This document shows, piece after piece, positions 35,829 to 43,697 of a DNA stretch of 64,000 nt (its first letter is position 1; the number at the start of each line of letters is the position of its first letter). The notes beneath the pieces are model-generated. The model had not been told where the DNA came from. It did not search any database and saw only the letters and a list, made by a program, of their open reading frames with translations. A program made the position numbers and the translations under genes. Source of the stretch: Candidatus Palauibacter polyketidifaciens. GTDB taxonomy: Bacteria; Gemmatimonadota; Gemmatimonadetes; Palauibacterales; Palauibacteraceae. The stretch is from the NCBI RefSeq assembly GCF_947581785.1, contig NZ_CANPVO010000021.1, forward strand, positions 1 through 64,000, given 5' to 3'.

Positions 35829-38651
35829 ATGCCATACGCATCGCGCACCTGCGCCCCCTCGACGATCGTACTCGCGCTCTTTGCGGCCGTACTCGCGCCG
35901 TCAGCGCCCGCCCATGCCCAGGACGGAGCGCGGGATGAAGACGCGCAGGCCGTCATCAACGCCCCCGGGCACCCGCTGCTCCAGGGGTTCCGGTGGCGGT
36001 CCATCGGCCCGACGGAGCAGGGCGGCCGCGTCGACGACCTCGCGGTCCACCCCGAGGACACGCGGATCTTCTACGTCGGCTTCGCGACCGGCGGCCTTTG
36101 GAAGACGACGAACAACGGGACGACCTTCGAATCGATCTTCGACAGCCACGAGACGCACTCCATCGGCGCCCTCGCCCTCGCGCCCTCCGATCCGGAAGTC
36201 CTCTACGTGGGCACGGGCGAGGCGAACAACCGGCAGAGTTCGTCCTTCGGTTACGGGGTCTACAAGAGCACCGACGGCGGCGCCACGTTCGCGCACATGG
36301 GACTCCGGGAGACGCAGAGCATCGCGCGCGTCCTCGTCCACCCGACGAATCCCGATGTCGTGTGGGTAGCCGCGGTCGGCCATCTCTTCGGCCCGAACGC
36401 CGCGCGCGGCGTCTTCAAGTCCAGCGACGGAGGGGAGAGCTGGCGCCACGTCCTCGCGGTGGATGAGGACACCGGCGCGACGGATCTCGTCATGGACCCG
36501 TCGAATCCCGACGTCCTGTTCGCCTCCACCTATCAGCGTCGACGCAACGTGTGCTGTTTCGTCGGCGGAGGGCCCGGAAGCGGAATCTGGCGGTCCGGGG
36601 ACGGCGGAGAGAGCTGGTCGCCCGTCGAGGGAGGCGGCCTCCCCGCCGGCACGCTGGGCCGCATCGCGCTCGCCATGACGCCCGCCGATCCCGATGTCGT
36701 CTATGCCCAGATCGAAGTCGCCGCGGACCGGGAGACGCCGCTCTCCGAGGAGGAGCAGGACGAATGGCGACGGCTCGCGAGAGTCGATTCCCTCCCGCCC
36801 GACCCGCAATGGTCCGGGGTCTGGCGCTCGGCGGACAAGGGCCGCACGTGGGAGTTCCGGAGCAACGAGAACGGACGCCCCATGTACTTCAGCCAGATCC
36901 GCGTGTCCCCCGAGGATCCGGATCTCGTCTACACCGTGGATCAGCGGGTGTCGAAATCGCGCGACGGCGGCCGCACGTGGGAGGTGCTGAGCGGGTACGG
37001 TCACGTCGATCAGCACGCCGTCTGGATCGATCCGGCCGACCACGATCACCTCGTGATCGGCAACGACGGGTCGGTCGATGTGAGCTGGGACCAAGGCGAG
37101 ACGTGGGAAGCGCTGCGGCCGTGGGCCGTCGGGCAGCCCTATCACGCCTCCGTGGACATGCGGCGCCCCTACTACGTGTGTACGGGCCTCCAGGACAACG
37201 GAAGCTGGTGCGGGCCGAGTTCCGTGCGCTCGGGGCCGATCCTCTCGGAGGACTGGTATCGCGTCGGCGGCGGGGACGGGTTCTACACGCAGGTGGACCC
37301 GACGGACCCGGCGATCGTGTTCGTCGAATCCCAGAACGGGCGGCTCCGGCGCGTGGATCTGCGCGAGGGCGTCACGCGCCCCATCACGCCCCAGGCTCCG
37401 GATGAGGAGGATCCGGCGGACACGAACATCGCCCCCGCCCCGTCGCCGGACACCGGGATCCGGTGGAACTGGAACACGCCCTTCCTCCTCTCCCCGCACA
37501 ACCCGCGCACGCTGCACGCGGGCGGCAACCGCTTCTTCACGTCGCGCGACCGGGGAGAGACGTGGACGATGAGTCCGGACCTTTCGAAGGACATCGACCG
37601 GGACGCCGAGGTTCTGATGGGGGTGGCCAACCGCATCCCGCGATGCAACCAGTTCGAACGCGGGACAGAGTGCACCCTGTCGCGCAACGACGGCGTCTCG
37701 ATGTGGGGCAGCATGACGTCCATCGCCGAGTCGCCCATCGTCCCGGGCCTTCTCTGGGCCGGGACCGACGACGGCAACATCCAGGTGAGCCGCGACGGCG
37801 GGGCGACGTGGACCGAGGTGAGCCGGAATCTCCCCGGAGGTACGACGCGGCACTACGTGTCCCGGGTGGAAGCCTCTCATGTGGACGCGGCGACCGCGTA
37901 CGTCTCGATCGACGGGCACAAGAACGACGACCTGCGACCCTATGTGTACGTGACCCGCGACTACGGTGCGACGTGGGAGGACATCACGTCGAATCTGCCC
38001 TCGTTCGGAAACGTGAACACGGTCCGGCAGGACCCGCGGAATCCCCGCCTCCTCTATGTCGGCACGGAGTTCGGCTTCCACGTCTCGTTCGACGAGGGCG
38101 GCACGTGGCACGATTTCATGCCGGGCCTGCCCGTGGTCCGCATCGACGACGTGCTCGTCCACCCCCGCGAGAACGACCTCGTGCTCGCGACACACGGCCG
38201 CAGCATCTACGTGCTCGACGACGTCACGGCCCTCCAGGCGATGACTGACAGCATCCGGGCGAGCGACGCACACCTCTTCGACCCGCGTCCCGCCGTCCTC
38301 TGGAAGAACGACATTCAGCGCCGCCGCTCCCTCACGGGCGACAAGAACTGGACGGGCGAGAGCGCCCCCGCCGGTACGATGATCCAGTACTACCTGGGCT
38401 CTCCGGCCGACGTGTCGATCGAGGTCTCGGAACTCGCCACGGGGAGAGTTGTGCGCGACCTCGAGGGGACCGGCCGGCCGGGCCTGAACCGCGTCGCCTG
38501 GGATCTGCGCATGAACCCGGGCCTCCGGAATCAGGGCGGGGCCGGGCTGCCCGTGTCCCCGGGCATGTACCGCGTGACGCTGACGGTGGGGGAGGCCACG
38601 CGCTCGGCGCTCCTGGAGGTGCTGGAGGACCGCTGGCTGCAGGCGCCGTGA
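35829..38651 (+). CDS. Secreted Vps10/Asp-box beta-propeller protein
   Basis: A 940-residue exported protein. A signal peptide ends near residue 31 (AHAQ). The body is one or two Vps10/sortilin-like or BNR beta-propellers, shown by repeated Asp-box motifs of the form S-x-D-G-G-x-x-W; I count nine, including SSDGGESW, SGDGGESW, SRDGGRTW, SWDQGETW, SRDRGETW, SRDGGATW and SFDEGGTW. The C-terminal 100 residues form a FlgD-like Ig module (GRVVRDLEGTGRPGLNRVAWD), often found after such propellers. Related proteins are annotated as exo-alpha-sialidase- or glycosyl hydrolase-like, but no catalytic set is visible. It has its own promoter and is convergent with rho. Confidence 0.88.
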   Translation: MPYASRTCAPSTIVLALFAAVLAPSAPAHAQDGARDEDAQAVINAPGHPLLQGFRWRSIGPTEQGGRVDDLAVHPEDTRIFYVGFATGGLWKTTNNGTTFESIFDSHETHSIGALALAPSDPEVLYVGTGEANNRQSSSFGYGVYKSTDGGATFAHMGLRETQSIARVLVHPTNPDVVWVAAVGHLFGPNAARGVFKSSDGGESWRHVLAVDEDTGATDLVMDPSNPDVLFASTYQRRRNVCCFVGGGPGSGIWRSGDGGESWSPVEGGGLPAGTLGRIALAMTPADPDVVYAQIEVAADRETPLSEEEQDEWRRLARVDSLPPDPQWSGVWRSADKGRTWEFRSNENGRPMYFSQIRVSPEDPDLVYTVDQRVSKSRDGGRTWEVLSGYGHVDQHAVWIDPADHDHLVIGNDGSVDVSWDQGETWEALRPWAVGQPYHASVDMRRPYYVCTGLQDNGSWCGPSSVRSGPILSEDWYRVGGGDGFYTQVDPTDPAIVFVESQNGRLRRVDLREGVTRPITPQAPDEEDPADTNIAPAPSPDTGIRWNWNTPFLLSPHNPRTLHAGGNRFFTSRDRGETWTMSPDLSKDIDRDAEVLMGVANRIPRCNQFERGTECTLSRNDGVSMWGSMTSIAESPIVPGLLWAGTDDGNIQVSRDGGATWTEVSRNLPGGTTRHYVSRVEASHVDAATAYVSIDGHKNDDLRPYVYVTRDYGATWEDITSNLPSFGNVNTVRQDPRNPRLLYVGTEFGFHVSFDEGGTWHDFMPGLPVVRIDDVLVHPRENDLVLATHGRSIYVLDDVTALQAMTDSIRASDAHLFDPRPAVLWKNDIQRRRSLTGDKNWTGESAPAGTMIQYYLGSPADVSIEVSELATGRVVRDLEGTGRPGLNRVAWDLRMNPGLRNQGGAGLPVSPGMYRVTLTVGEATRSALLEVLEDRWLQAP

Positions 38652-38676
38652 GACGGCGCGCGAGCCGTGGAGTCGG

Positions 38677-39927
38677 CTATCCGCCGGCCATCGAGTCGAG
38701 GAACTCCTGGTTCGTTTCCGTGCGCTGCAGCCGCTCGATCATGAACTGAATCGCCTCGGCCGGCGGCATGTCGGAGAGGAAGTTCCGCAGCAGGTACATC
38801 CGGTTGAGTTCGACCTCGTTCAAGAGGAGTTCCTCCTTGCGCGTGCTCGAGCGGTTGAGGTCGATCGCGGGGTAGATCCGCTTGTCGGAGATCTGGCGGT
38901 CCAGGAGAACCTCGCTGTTGCCCGTGCCCTTGAACTCCTCGAAGATGACCTCGTCCATCCGGCTGCCCGTCTCGATCAGGGCCGTCGCGATGATCGTGAG
39001 GCTGCCGCCCTCTTCGATGTTCCGGGCCGCGCCGAAGAAGCGCTTGGGCCTGTGGAGCGCGTTCGCATCCACGCCGCCGGAGAGGATCTTGCCCGAGTGG
39101 GGGACCGTCGTGTTGTAGGCCCGCGCGAGGCGCGTGATCGAGTCGAGGAGGACCACGACATCGTGCTGGTATTCGACGAGCCGCTTCGCCTTCTCGATCA
39201 CCATCTCCGCCACCTGAGTGTGGCGGTCCGCGGGTTCATCGAAGGTGGATGAGATGATCTCTGCCGGAACGTTCTCCTCCATGTCCGTGACCTCTTCGGG
39301 CCGCTCGTCGATGAGGAGCACGATCACCTTCGCGTCCGGCTGGTTCTCCACGATCGCGTTCGCGATCTTCTGCAGCAGGATCGTCTTCCCGGCCTTGGGC
39401 GGCGAGACGATGAGGCTGCGCTGCCCCTTCCCGATCGGCGCGATGAGGTCGAGAATCCGCATCGACACGTCGCCGTCTTCCTGCTCGAGGACGAGCCGTT
39501 CCTCCGGATACCGCGGCCGCAGGTTGTCGAACGCGATCCGGTGCTTCGCCTTGTCCGGGTCCACGCCGTTCAGCGTCTCCACCTTCAGCAGGGCGAGGTA
39601 GCGCTCTCCCTCCTTCGGCGGCCGCACGCGGCCCTGGATGGTGTCTCCCGTCCGCATGTCGAAGCGCTTGATCTGCGACGGGGAGACGTAGATGTCGTCC
39701 GGGCCGTACAGGTAGTTCCAGTCCTGGCTCCTCAGAAAGCCGTAACCCTCCGGCAGAATCTCGAGGACGCCCTCGCCCCGGAGGACGATGTCGGAATCGA
39801 GGAGATTCTGCTCGATCCGAAAGATCAGGTCCTGTTTTCGAAGGCCCGAGAAGTTGTGAATGTCGAGTTCTTCGGCCATGTCATGAAGTTCGCCGATCGA
39901 CTTCGACTTGAGTTCGGCGATGTCCAT
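38677..39927 (-). CDS. rho: Transcription termination factor Rho
   Basis: Hexameric RNA-dependent ATPase and helicase that ends transcription. It has 416 residues, close to E. coli Rho (419). The N-terminal Rho helix domain, the cold-shock-like RNA-binding domain (with GYGFLRS near residue 63 and [10 protein letters not shown]), and the RecA-like ATPase (P-loop [38 protein letters not shown]) are all seen. The 39927 ATG has a GGAGGA ribosome-binding site 5 nt upstream. A long 107-nt leader separates it from the promoter, common for rho autoregulation, though no terminator structure was found in it. Confidence 0.97.
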   Translation of the reverse strand: MDIAELKSKSIGELHDMAEELDIHNFSGLRKQDLIFRIEQNLLDSDIVLRGEGVLEILPEGYGFLRSQDWNYLYGPDDIYVSPSQIKRFDMRTGDTIQGRVRPPKEGERYLALLKVETLNGVDPDKAKHRIAFDNLRPRYPEERLVLEQEDGDVSMRILDLIAPIGKGQRSLIVSPPKAGKTILLQKIANAIVENQPDAKVIVLLIDERPEEVTDMEENVPAEIISSTFDEPADRHTQVAEMVIEKAKRLVEYQHDVVVLLDSITRLARAYNTTVPHSGKILSGGVDANALHRPKRFFGAARNIEEGGSLTIIATALIETGSRMDEVIFEEFKGTGNSEVLLDRQISDKRIYPAIDLNRSSTRKEELLLNEVELNRMYLLRNFLSDMPPAEAIQFMIERLQRTETNQEFLDSMAGG

Positions 39928-40040
39928 CGCCTTCCTCCGGAAGAGAGTGAGCCGGGCTGCAGCCATGCCGCGTGCGGCATGATCGGTTCGTGAGGTGTCC
40001 TGCTTGCGGCCGGGGGATGTGGTCCGAGGTGGACCCACCG

Positions 40041-40069
40041 ACCATAATAGTGCCGCCGGGCACGGTCAA
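40041..40069 (-). promoter_or_regulatory. Promoter of rho
   Basis: On the minus strand, TTGACC (40069-40064) and TATGGT (40046-40041) are spaced by 17 nt. The predicted start site near 40034 gives a leader of about 107 nt before the rho ATG. Confidence 0.5.
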
Positions 40070-40111
40070 GGCGACCGCGCCTCAACGATCACTGCGACCC
40101 TCGAGCGCCGG

Positions 40112-40465
40112 ATGGCCAGACACAATCGCGAAGGAAGGGGACTCGACCAGCTCGGCAATCTGTGGCGGATAAGCTATCAGCCCGACTGGTTCCGTTTGTT
40201 GAAGTTGTCGCGGCCGGTGCCCGGCGGGCGCCGCTCCTCCCGCACGCTGTGCCGCAATCCGGCGCGTACGGCGGACGCGGAACCCGGCCGATCCGTGCGG
40301 ACGCGGATCACGGCTGCGGATGGGTCCGTCGACGTGGCGGTTTCCATCGAAGACCGCGACCAGGTCGTCGACCATGTCATCATCGGGATTCGCCGAAAGC
40401 GCGGCAGGAAGACGGAACTGCTCAAGTTCGCCGTCCACGGCGGCCTTCCGAAGCGGAGGATCTAG
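40112..40465 (+). CDS. Hypothetical basic protein
   Basis: A 117-residue protein I do not recognise. It is rich in Arg and Lys and has an early WRISYQPDWFRLLKLSRP stretch near residue 18. The C-terminal half has a possible two-strand motif (DVAVSIEDRDQVVDHVIIGIRR) followed by a basic tail ending PKRRI. There is no signal peptide. The ATG is the only ordinary start that leaves most of the frame intact; a ribosome-binding site is not evident. It is transcribed away from rho and toward the MCE gene, so it has its own promoter or is spurious. Confidence 0.45.
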   Translation: MARHNREGRGLDQLGNLWRISYQPDWFRLLKLSRPVPGGRRSSRTLCRNPARTADAEPGRSVRTRITAADGSVDVAVSIEDRDQVVDHVIIGIRRKRGRKTELLKFAVHGGLPKRRI

Positions 40466-40490
40466 GAAGCCGCGGGCTGGAAGGCGCGGG

Positions 40491-41474
40491 CTAGAAGACG
40501 CGGACGCGCAGCCAGCGCGACGGGTTGTAGCCGAGATCTTCCGCCAGTCCGGCGGCCGCCGTGCGCAGGGCGGAGAGTTGACGTCGGACTTCCTCATCCA
40601 TCAGCGCCCGGCCCGCCGTTCCCTCGCCGCGGTCCAGCCGCTCGGTGATCGCCGAGAGTCGCGACATCACCGCGTCCAGCGCGTCGAGCGTCGTTTCCAG
40701 ATTCTGAACGGCGCTCGCCATTTGGGGCGCGGCCTCCCAGGTCGCGAGCCGTCCCTGCACCCGTCGCGCGGCCGCACTCACGAGCGTGTCCGTCGCGAGC
40801 CCGACGAGGGAGGAGCGCCGAAGATCTCGCTGGAGCAGTTCCTCCAGCGACTCGAGACTGCCTTGCAGTCCGGCCAGCGTGCCCGGATCCTCGCGAAAGC
40901 GGGCGAGCGAGCCCTGATCCGAACCCAGCACGTCCCGCGCCTCGGTGGCGTCGACTTCGAGCGTGCGCACCGCCTGTAGCAGCGAATCCGACAGCGCCAT
41001 CACCGTCTCCGGATCGATCGGCGGACCGGAAGCTCGCAGCGTGTCCGCAAAATTCCAGGGGGGCGCGGAGCCCGAGCCCGGGTTCACGGAGAGGACGACG
41101 GGCGCCACGAGATCCGATGGCCGGACGTCCGCGGTGGCATCCGCCCGCAAGATGGGCTCGGCGACCCGGTCAATGACGGCGTCGATGATGACGTGGCTCT
41201 CGAACGGCCCATCGCGGTCGCTCTCCTCGGGAGGCTGGAAAGAGACCGACAGGACGCGCCCGACCGCCCTCCCCGCCACCCAGACCGCGGAACCCGGCCC
41301 GAGCCCCTCGGCCGAATGGGCGAGCGCCGTGATTCGCGGGCCCTCGAGCGTCGCGCGGACGATGAGCTCGATGACGGAGATTGCGGCCGAAAGGACGATC
41401 GCGCAGGCAATCAGGATCAGGCCCCGTCGGGCCCGGGTGCGCGCGGCGTCTGAAGTGAGGCCCGTCCGGATCAT
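40491..41474 (-). CDS. MCE/MlaD-domain protein
   Basis: A 327-residue envelope protein with one N-terminal membrane helix (about residues 17-40) and an MCE domain at about 45-150. The domain shows the expected segments ITALAHSAEGLGPGSAVWVAGRAVGRV and a later ADVRPSDLVAPVVLSVNPGSG. A helical, coiled-coil-forming C-terminus follows. MCE proteins form hexameric rings that move phospholipids between membranes. No MlaE permease or MlaF ATPase gene is beside it. It is divergent from ssb. Confidence 0.85.
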   Translation of the reverse strand: MIRTGLTSDAARTRARRGLILIACAIVLSAAISVIELIVRATLEGPRITALAHSAEGLGPGSAVWVAGRAVGRVLSVSFQPPEESDRDGPFESHVIIDAVIDRVAEPILRADATADVRPSDLVAPVVLSVNPGSGSAPPWNFADTLRASGPPIDPETVMALSDSLLQAVRTLEVDATEARDVLGSDQGSLARFREDPGTLAGLQGSLESLEELLQRDLRRSSLVGLATDTLVSAAARRVQGRLATWEAAPQMASAVQNLETTLDALDAVMSRLSAITERLDRGEGTAGRALMDEEVRRQLSALRTAAAGLAEDLGYNPSRWLRVRVF

Positions 41475-41631
41475 CCCTGAGCAGACCCACTTCCGGTCTC
41501 GGCGTCAAGGCGGGACCCGCCAGTTCGGGCGGTGGGGGAGATGCGGTTTGAGGCGACCTCCCCGTACCGGAGATTCGCGTGCCTTGTTGCGCCCTGCCGC
41601 GCCCATTCACGCATCACAAAGGAGAGGAACC

Positions 41632-42000
41632 ATGTCGAGAACCGTGAACCGGGTCATTCTCGTCGGAAACGCCGGCAGCGACCCCGATGTGCGCGAGACC
41701 GCTTCCGGCACCGCCGTCGCACATCTGTCGCTCGCGACCAACCGCGTGTTTCGCAAGAACGGGGAGACCCAGCGTCGTACCGATTGGCACCGGCTCACGT
41801 TCTGGCGTCGTCAGGCCGAGACCGTCGGCGAGTATGTGCACAAGGGTTCGCGCCTCTACGTCGAGGGCCACCTCGAGTACGGGTCGTTCGAACGTGACGG
41901 AATCGCGATCCCCACCGTGGACGTGGTCGTGGAGGACATGGTGATGCTGGATCCGCGACCGGACGACGCGGCGGCCGACAGCGCCGAGCTTCCGCAGTAA
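41632..42000 (+). CDS. ssb: Single-stranded DNA-binding protein
   Basis: Binds single-stranded DNA during replication and repair. The OB-fold is complete in 122 residues: NRVILVGNAGSDPDVRETASG near residue 6, the central SLATNR segment and the family's WHRLTFWRRQAETV stretch. The long flexible linker and the acidic DDDIPF-type tip that contacts partner proteins are missing: the chain ends DSAELPQ. A strong AAAGGAGAGGA precedes the ATG. With no tail it may be a specialised second SSB. Confidence 0.9.
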   Translation: MSRTVNRVILVGNAGSDPDVRETASGTAVAHLSLATNRVFRKNGETQRRTDWHRLTFWRRQAETVGEYVHKGSRLYVEGHLEYGSFERDGIAIPTVDVVVEDMVMLDPRPDDAAADSAELPQ

Positions 42001-42005
42001 ACCTC

Positions 42006-42665
42006 GTGCACCGCGCCGCAATCGGCGAACCGTCGGAGACGCTCGCCGGCGCACTGGAGACCCGCCCCAGGAACGTGCATCTTCCCGTACGTGGGGCGGG
42101 TCCGTCGACCAAATCGAAGCGGAGGCATCCGATACAGACACACGATCCGGGGTTCCTGACCCTGTCGAATCTTCTGTCCCTGAGCCGCATACCGCTCGGC
42201 CTCGCCTTCATCGTGGTCTCGGACCCCGGCGTGATGGCCGTGCTCGTGGCCACGGCCGGCGCGACGGACGTCCTCGATGGGTTCATCGCCCGGGTTAGCG
42301 GGACGCGCTCCCAGGTCGGACTCCTGCTCGACCCGCTCTGCGACAAGCTCTTCGTCCTGCTCGCTCTCTCCGGCTTCCTGGCGGCGGGCGGGCTCGACGC
42401 GGTGTCGTTCCTGATCCTGATCCTCAGGGATCTCTATACCGCCGGGTGCTATCTCCTGGCCCGGCTGGTCTCCATCATCATCCCCTTCAGGCCCCGGTGG
42501 CCGGGAAAAATCGCGACCGGCCTGCAGTTTCTCACGCTGCTCGCCCTCATTTTCAACCCTCGGTATGTTCCCGCACTCGTTTTGCTCGTCGGCGCGACGT
42601 CGGCATGGGCGATCATCGATTACGGAACTCACTGCCTCCGGCGGAAGTGGAAGAGCGCGACCTGA
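42006..42665 (+). CDS. CDP-alcohol phosphatidyltransferase
   Basis: A membrane enzyme that condenses a CDP-activated diacylglycerol with an alcohol (such as glycerol phosphate, inositol phosphate or serine). The class signature D-x2-D-G-x2-A-R-x8-G-x3-D-x3-D is exact, starting at TDVLDGFIAR near residue 80 and ending LDPLCD. Hydrophobic helices follow. The N-terminus to about residue 45 is hydrophilic and may be an artefact of a start placed too early (GTG at 42006; later GTG possible). The gene starts 5 nt after ssb, so it is co-transcribed. The substrate is not clear. Confidence 0.85.
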   Translation: MHRAAIGEPSETLAGALETRPRNVHLPVRGAGPSTKSKRRHPIQTHDPGFLTLSNLLSLSRIPLGLAFIVVSDPGVMAVLVATAGATDVLDGFIARVSGTRSQVGLLLDPLCDKLFVLLALSGFLAAGGLDAVSFLILILRDLYTAGCYLLARLVSIIIPFRPRWPGKIATGLQFLTLLALIFNPRYVPALVLLVGATSAWAIIDYGTHCLRRKWKSAT

Positions 42666-42680
42666 CGATCGCCGGATGGC

Positions 42681-43697
42681 TTGAACGGTTTGGGTTTGAA
42701 GAACGAAACGGTCGACATAACGATCATCGGCGGCGGTCCGACCGGACTCTACGGATCGTTCTACGCCGGTATGCGCGGCGTCTCGGCCCGCATCATTGAT
42801 GTCCTCCCCGAACTCGGAGGTCAGCTGACGGCGCTGTACCCCGAGAAGGATGTCTTTGACGTCGCCGGCTTCCCCCGGGTGCTCGCCAAGGATCTCGCGC
42901 GGGAACTCGTCACGCAGGGCCTGCAGTTCGACGCGGAGGTCTGCCTCGAGGAGCGCGTCCTCGCACTCAATCCGGGAAACGGCGGCTTCGATCTTCGCAC
43001 GAACAAGGGGCCGCGGCCCACGCGCACCGTCGTCATTGCCGGGGGCAAGGGCGCTTTCAAGAGCCGGACGCTGCGCGTGCCGGGGTGGGATGAGTTCCTG
43101 GACCGGGGCCTCGTGACGAACGTGAAAGACCCCGAGATGTTCCGCGGGAAACGCGTTCTCCTGGTCGGCGGGGGCGACTCCGCCTTCGACTGGAGTTGGG
43201 CGCTGCGCGAGATCGCCGGTGAACTCACGCATATCCACCGCACGAACCGCTATCGGGCCCACGAGAGCACGGTCGCGCAGGTCGAGGGTGCGCATGAACG
43301 GGGCGAACTCGAACTCCGTACCTTCTGCACCGTGACGGAGATCCACGGGGGCGACCGGGTCGAGGCCGCGACGATCCGGCACACGAAGACGAAGGAAACG
43401 GAGCGAATCGAGGTGGACGACGTCATCGCGCTGATCGGCTTCGTTCCGAACATCGGGCCGATCGCCGAATGGGGGCTCGAATTGCAGAAGAGGTGCGTTG
43501 TGGTGGACTCGCGCATGCGCACGAACATCCCCGGCGTTTATGCGGCAGGGGACATCGCCACCTACGACGGGAAGCTGGAATTGATCTCGACCGGTTTCGG
43601 AGAGGCCGCGATCGCGGTGAACAACGCGGTCCACCACATCGACCCGACCGCGAAGGTGAACCCGGGCCACTCGACCGACTACAAGGTCTTCAAGTAG
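42681..43697 (+). CDS. Ferredoxin--NADP reductase (TrxR-like)
   Basis: A 338-residue FAD- and NADPH-dependent oxidoreductase of the thioredoxin-reductase-like ferredoxin-NADP reductase family. It has an FAD Rossmann motif IIGGGPTGLYGSF near residue 15, an NADPH-binding VLLVGGGDSAFDW near 159 and the C-terminal IPGVYAAGDIA near 281. The redox-active CxxC of thioredoxin reductase is absent, which distinguishes this family. It would reduce ferredoxin or a similar carrier. Start: TTG at 42681, with further TTGs at 42690 and 42696 possible. The last 8 nt overlap the end of the convergent nuclease-ATPase gene. Confidence 0.9.
   Translation: MNGLGLKNETVDITIIGGGPTGLYGSFYAGMRGVSARIIDVLPELGGQLTALYPEKDVFDVAGFPRVLAKDLARELVTQGLQFDAEVCLEERVLALNPGNGGFDLRTNKGPRPTRTVVIAGGKGAFKSRTLRVPGWDEFLDRGLVTNVKDPEMFRGKRVLLVGGGDSAFDWSWALREIAGELTHIHRTNRYRAHESTVAQVEGAHERGELELRTFCTVTEIHGGDRVEAATIRHTKTKETERIEVDDVIALIGFVPNIGPIAEWGLELQKRCVVVDSRMRTNIPGVYAAGDIATYDGKLELISTGFGEAAIAVNNAVHHIDPTAKVNPGHSTDYKVFK

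Noticed and set aside
35901-38273. A 790-residue minus-strand frame opposite the Vps10-type gene
   Set aside because: It has the repetitive Arg/His/Val composition typical of antisense frames, and the plus strand carries Asp-box repeats.
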